Notes under the pieces: generated by a model
The model's database searches: none
Told to the model about the DNA's origin: nothing
What the model saw: only the letters and a program-made list of their open reading frames with translations
Translations under genes and position numbers: made by a program
Part shown: positions 62,003 through 64,000 of the stretch, piece after piece
Numbering within the stretch: position 1 is the stretch's first letter
Layout: every line of letters begins with the position of its first letter
Source of the DNA: Streptomyces sp. HUAS 15-9
Lineage (GTDB): Bacteria > Actinomycetota > Actinomycetes > Streptomycetales > Streptomycetaceae
Reading direction: 5' to 3'
Length of the DNA stretch: 64,000 nucleotides
NCBI RefSeq assembly: GCF_025642155.1
Contig: NZ_CP106798.1
Coordinates: 4,960,001-5,024,000 of the forward strand

Positions 62003-62148
62003 TCGCGGTCCCTCCCCCGTTGCCTGCCTGTTCAGTCGCAAGGTGATCTACGACATCGCTGGAGAAGCATACGAGGAGTGCGTGGACCTCGCGATTGCCG
62101 CCGGGAATCTCCTTGACTGTCACGGCGTCGTCACATGGCGCCCCGTTC

Positions 62149-62778
62149 TCAGGCCGGCAGTTGCGATGGGACGTCGCATTTCGCGTCCTTGTGGGCTTGG
62201 CGGGCGAAGGACGTCGTGAGGGCGATGAGCTTCTGGCGTGCTTCCTTGTCCGAGACCTCAAGTGGTTTCAGGGCATCGGCCATTACGGTCATGTTCCAGG
62301 GCTGTTTACTGTCCTTCTCGCTGGAATAGCAGGGAACCCAGATCGCAGCCACCTCCGTATTGGAGGCGCCCTTGAGGCCGGCGTCGAAGTAGGTGATCTT
62401 TCCCCCGGAGTTCGGCGGGATTTCTGTCTTGGCCCACTGCTGCCAGGGCCTTGCGGATCCCATCTCGGCTGTCAGAAGGAAGAGGGACTTATCGTCATCA
62501 CCTTTGACTGTGCACACGCTCCTGAACTCCCAGTCCCGATCAGGCCTCCACGTTTCGGTGAATTGATATTCGGAAGCGTCGGGCAGCACGGAGTTGAAGA
62601 TCTCGGCGGCCTGCTGTCGATTGGGAACATGCAGGCAGACATCGTCGGCCTGGATGTGTCCGCGCTTTTCGAAGGCCCCGAGAAGGTAGGCCGCGAGCAC
62701 AGCCCCGCCCGTAAGGGCGATCACAGCGCCGTAGACGTACGGGTTTCGCAGAAGTCTGCGTTTAGTCGGTTCCGTCAA
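62149..62778 (-). CDS. single-TM membrane-anchored protein, copy 1 of tandem pair
   Basis: 209 residues: short basic cytoplasmic head (MTEPTKRRLLRNPYVYG), one membrane helix (~18-34, AVIALTGGAVLAAYLLG), and an external domain with four Cys (DDVCLHV, RSVCTV, WVPCYSS, DAKCDV). The family is not recognised; DUF3558-like lipid-anchored proteins have a similar domain pattern. It belongs to a 996-bp tandem duplication with the gene at 63145: the first ~45 residues are identical and the rest diverged. Confidence 0.65.
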   Translation of the reverse strand: MTEPTKRRLLRNPYVYGAVIALTGGAVLAAYLLGAFEKRGHIQADDVCLHVPNRQQAAEIFNSVLPDASEYQFTETWRPDRDWEFRSVCTVKGDDDKSLFLLTAEMGSARPWQQWAKTEIPPNSGGKITYFDAGLKGASNTEVAAIWVPCYSSEKDSKQPWNMTVMADALKPLEVSDKEARQKLIALTTSFARQAHKDAKCDVPSQLPA

Positions 62779-62815
62779 GGTCGATCCTTCAGTCGCAGTA
62801 GAGCCGGGCGGGCGG

Positions 62816-63127
62816 CTACATCTCGGCGTTGCTGTTGTCGATTAGGGCATCGGCGTCGCTGAAGCCCAGACCTGCCCTGTCGCCGGACCTGGATGCGGCC
62901 GCATCGTCGCCGGTGGCGGCTTTGACGGACTGCTCCGTCGTCAGAGATGCTGAGTTCTGAAGTTGGTCCATGCGGCGTACGTTGTGGTAGACCTGCTCCT
63001 TTTCTTGAGATCCGTCGCCGTCGAAGCCGTCGAGAATGCCATTGAAGATCTCGCCCGCAGCCGTGCCGGCCAAGCCTCCTGCATAGATTCCCGCTGTACC
63101 TGTGAACGGTGCCGCCGCGATGGATTC
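62816..63127 (-). pseudogene. C-terminal fragment of the gene at 63812 (duplication remnant)
   Basis: The frame encodes TGTAGIYAGGLAGTAAGEIF, YHNVRRMDQLQNSASLTTEQ and ends GLGFSDADALIDNSNAEM. The section 62816-63004 matches 63812-64000 with one base difference. No start codon belongs to this fragment: the reading frame runs upstream into the end of the 63145 gene. It is the truncated inner copy left by the tandem duplication. Confidence 0.75.
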
Positions 63128-63144
63128 CGGGGCACGCCCCGCTC

Positions 63145-63774
63145 TCAGGCCGGCAGTTTGGACGGGAGGTCGCATTTCGCGTCCTTGTGGGCTTGACGGG
63201 CGAAGGACGTTGCGAGGTCGATGAGTGTCTGGCGTGCTTCCTTGTCCGAGACTTCGAGTGGTTTCAGGGCGTGGGCAAAGACGGTCATGTTGTATCGGGC
63301 TTTGCTTGATTTCTCGTGGGCGTAACAGGGCACCCAGATCGCGGCCACTTCGGCGTTGGAGAGGCCCTTGACGCCGGCGTCGAAATAGGCGCTCTTGCCT
63401 CCCGAGTTAGGGGGAATTTCCGTATCGGCCCATTCTTTCCAGGATCCGGCGGAGCCCATAGTGGTCTGAAGATAAAAGAGTGCCTTGTCGTCTTCGTCTT
63501 TGACTGCGCACACGCTTCTGAACTCCCAGTCCTGACTGGGTCTCCACGTCTCGGTGAAGTGGTACTCAGAAGCATCGGGCAGTATCGAGTTGAAGATCTT
63601 AGCTGTCTCCTGCCGGTTGGGAACATGCTGACAGACATCGTCGGCCTGGATGTGTCCGCGCTTTTCGAAGGCCCCGAGAAGGTAGGCCGCGAGCACAGCC
63701 CCGCCCGTAAGGGCGATCACAGCGCCGTAGACGTACGGGTTTCGCAGAAGTCTGCGTTTAGTCGGTTCCGTCAA
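63145..63774 (-). CDS. single-TM membrane-anchored protein, copy 2 of tandem pair
   Basis: 209 residues, same length as copy 1. Identical cytoplasmic head and membrane helix, then an external domain with many substitutions but all four Cys kept (DDVCQHV, RSVCAV, WVPCYAH, DAKCDL). Since copies keep length and Cys while changing surface residues, both are probably functional. The stop lies 31 bp from the fragment at 62816. Confidence 0.7.
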   Translation of the reverse strand: MTEPTKRRLLRNPYVYGAVIALTGGAVLAAYLLGAFEKRGHIQADDVCQHVPNRQETAKIFNSILPDASEYHFTETWRPSQDWEFRSVCAVKDEDDKALFYLQTTMGSAGSWKEWADTEIPPNSGGKSAYFDAGVKGLSNAEVAAIWVPCYAHEKSSKARYNMTVFAHALKPLEVSDKEARQTLIDLATSFARQAHKDAKCDLPSKLPA

Positions 63775-63811
63775 GGTCGATCCTTCAGTCGCAGTAGAGC
63801 CGGGCGGGCGG

Positions 63812-64000
63812 CTACATCTCGGCGTTGCTGTTGTCGATTAGGGCATCGGCGTCGCTGAAGCCGAGACCTGCCCTGTCGCCGGACCTGGATGCGGCCGCAT
63901 CGTCGCCGGTGGCGGCTTTGACGGACTGCTCCGTCGTCAGAGATGCTGAGTTCTGAAGTTGGTCCATGCGGCGTACGTTGTGGTAGACCTGCTCCTTTTC
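63812..64000 (-). CDS. C-terminal part of a T7SS-associated protein (5' end outside window)
   Basis: The last ~62 codons of a gene continuing beyond base 64000 on the minus strand: KEQVYHNVRRMDQLQNSA, then SLTTEQSVKAATGDDAAA and the end DALIDNSNAEM. Low-complexity hydrophilic tail; the family cannot be assigned from this part. It is the intact parent of the fragment at 62816 and is followed 37 bp later by the membrane protein at 63774. Confidence 0.6.
   Translation of the reverse strand, partial: EKEQVYHNVRRMDQLQNSASLTTEQSVKAATGDDAAASRSGDRAGLGFSDADALIDNSNAEM

Larger units (their letters stand above)
62149..64000. repeat. 996-bp tandem duplication
   Basis: Positions 62149-63004 align with 63145-64000 at a constant offset of 996 bp. 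Similarity is not uniform: from about 62640 to 63004 the copies are nearly identical, while from 62149 to about 62640 they are clearly diverged. The second copy runs past the window end. Confidence 0.88.

Noticed and set aside
62816..63175. 119-codon gene starting at 63175
   Set aside because: The first ~17 codons are the end of the 63145 gene in another frame; no independent start belongs to the fragment.

Overview
The window reads as a chromosomal stretch of a Streptomyces-type actinomycete. Evidence is the very high GC content, many GTG starts and 4-bp stop/start overlaps, futalosine-pathway menaquinone genes (mqnA, mqnE and the UbiA/UbiD/UbiX trio), system II cytochrome c maturation genes, Tat and lipoprotein signals, and a rare in-frame TTA codon. 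From memory, the order hemL, phosphatase, resA-ccdA-resB-ccsB, ubiD-ubiA-ubiX-AsnC-mqnE, udg, fatty-acid ligase, cold-shock gene, mqnA, kinase, FtsK/EccC resembles the S. coelicolor SCO4469-SCO4508 neighbourhood. That is recollection, not a search.

Layout. 1-6800: end of hemL, a histidine phosphatase, a secreted NodB-like lipoprotein and the resA/ccdA/resB/ccsB cytochrome c operon. 6800-16500: accessory singletons, including a small secreted protein, IS5-type debris, a P-loop ATPase with a membrane-anchored substrate-binding protein, a yeast-FCY1-like cytosine deaminase coupled to a 2-oxoglutarate oxygenase, a CDP-alcohol phosphatidyltransferase, an EamA transporter and a LysR gene. 16500-23800: menaquinone genes, a UdgX-type uracil-DNA glycosylase, GNAT, DUF4229 and TetR. 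23790-25400: a decayed IS701-like element with CTAG target duplication, beside a MITE-like repeat. 25400-30500: a truncated DUF6716-like remnant, an htdX/fabG4-like pair with frameshifted fabG4, a double-palindrome operator and a long-chain acyl-CoA ligase. 30600-36400: a possible secreted oxidation cluster (DUF1259 protein, P450, LysR, Tat-exported KstD-like flavoprotein with a TTA codon). 36400-40200: methyltransferase, azlCD with an XRE-cupin regulator, cold-shock gene, mqnA.

40200-64000 is the most unusual part: a receptor-type Ser/Thr kinase followed by about 22 kb related to type VII secretion. It holds one full FHA/2TM/three-ATPase EccC (1478 aa, EssC-like domain order) and a second EccC lacking about 400 N-terminal residues next to a truncated substrate-like N-terminus. 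It also holds two near-identical WXG100 genes separated by an intact IS5-like element with a 7-bp target duplication, another WXG-type protein, two large WXG-led proteins, paired lipoproteins and a 996-bp tandem duplication of membrane-anchored genes. No eccB, eccD, eccE or mycP is visible inside the window.

How the parts fit. The resA-ccsB and mqn genes serve the respiratory chain (cytochromes c and menaquinone). The fatty-acid genes and KstD/P450 cluster suggest lipid or steroid turnover. The last third appears to be a repeatedly rearranged secretion and substrate locus, shaped by transposition, deletion and duplication.
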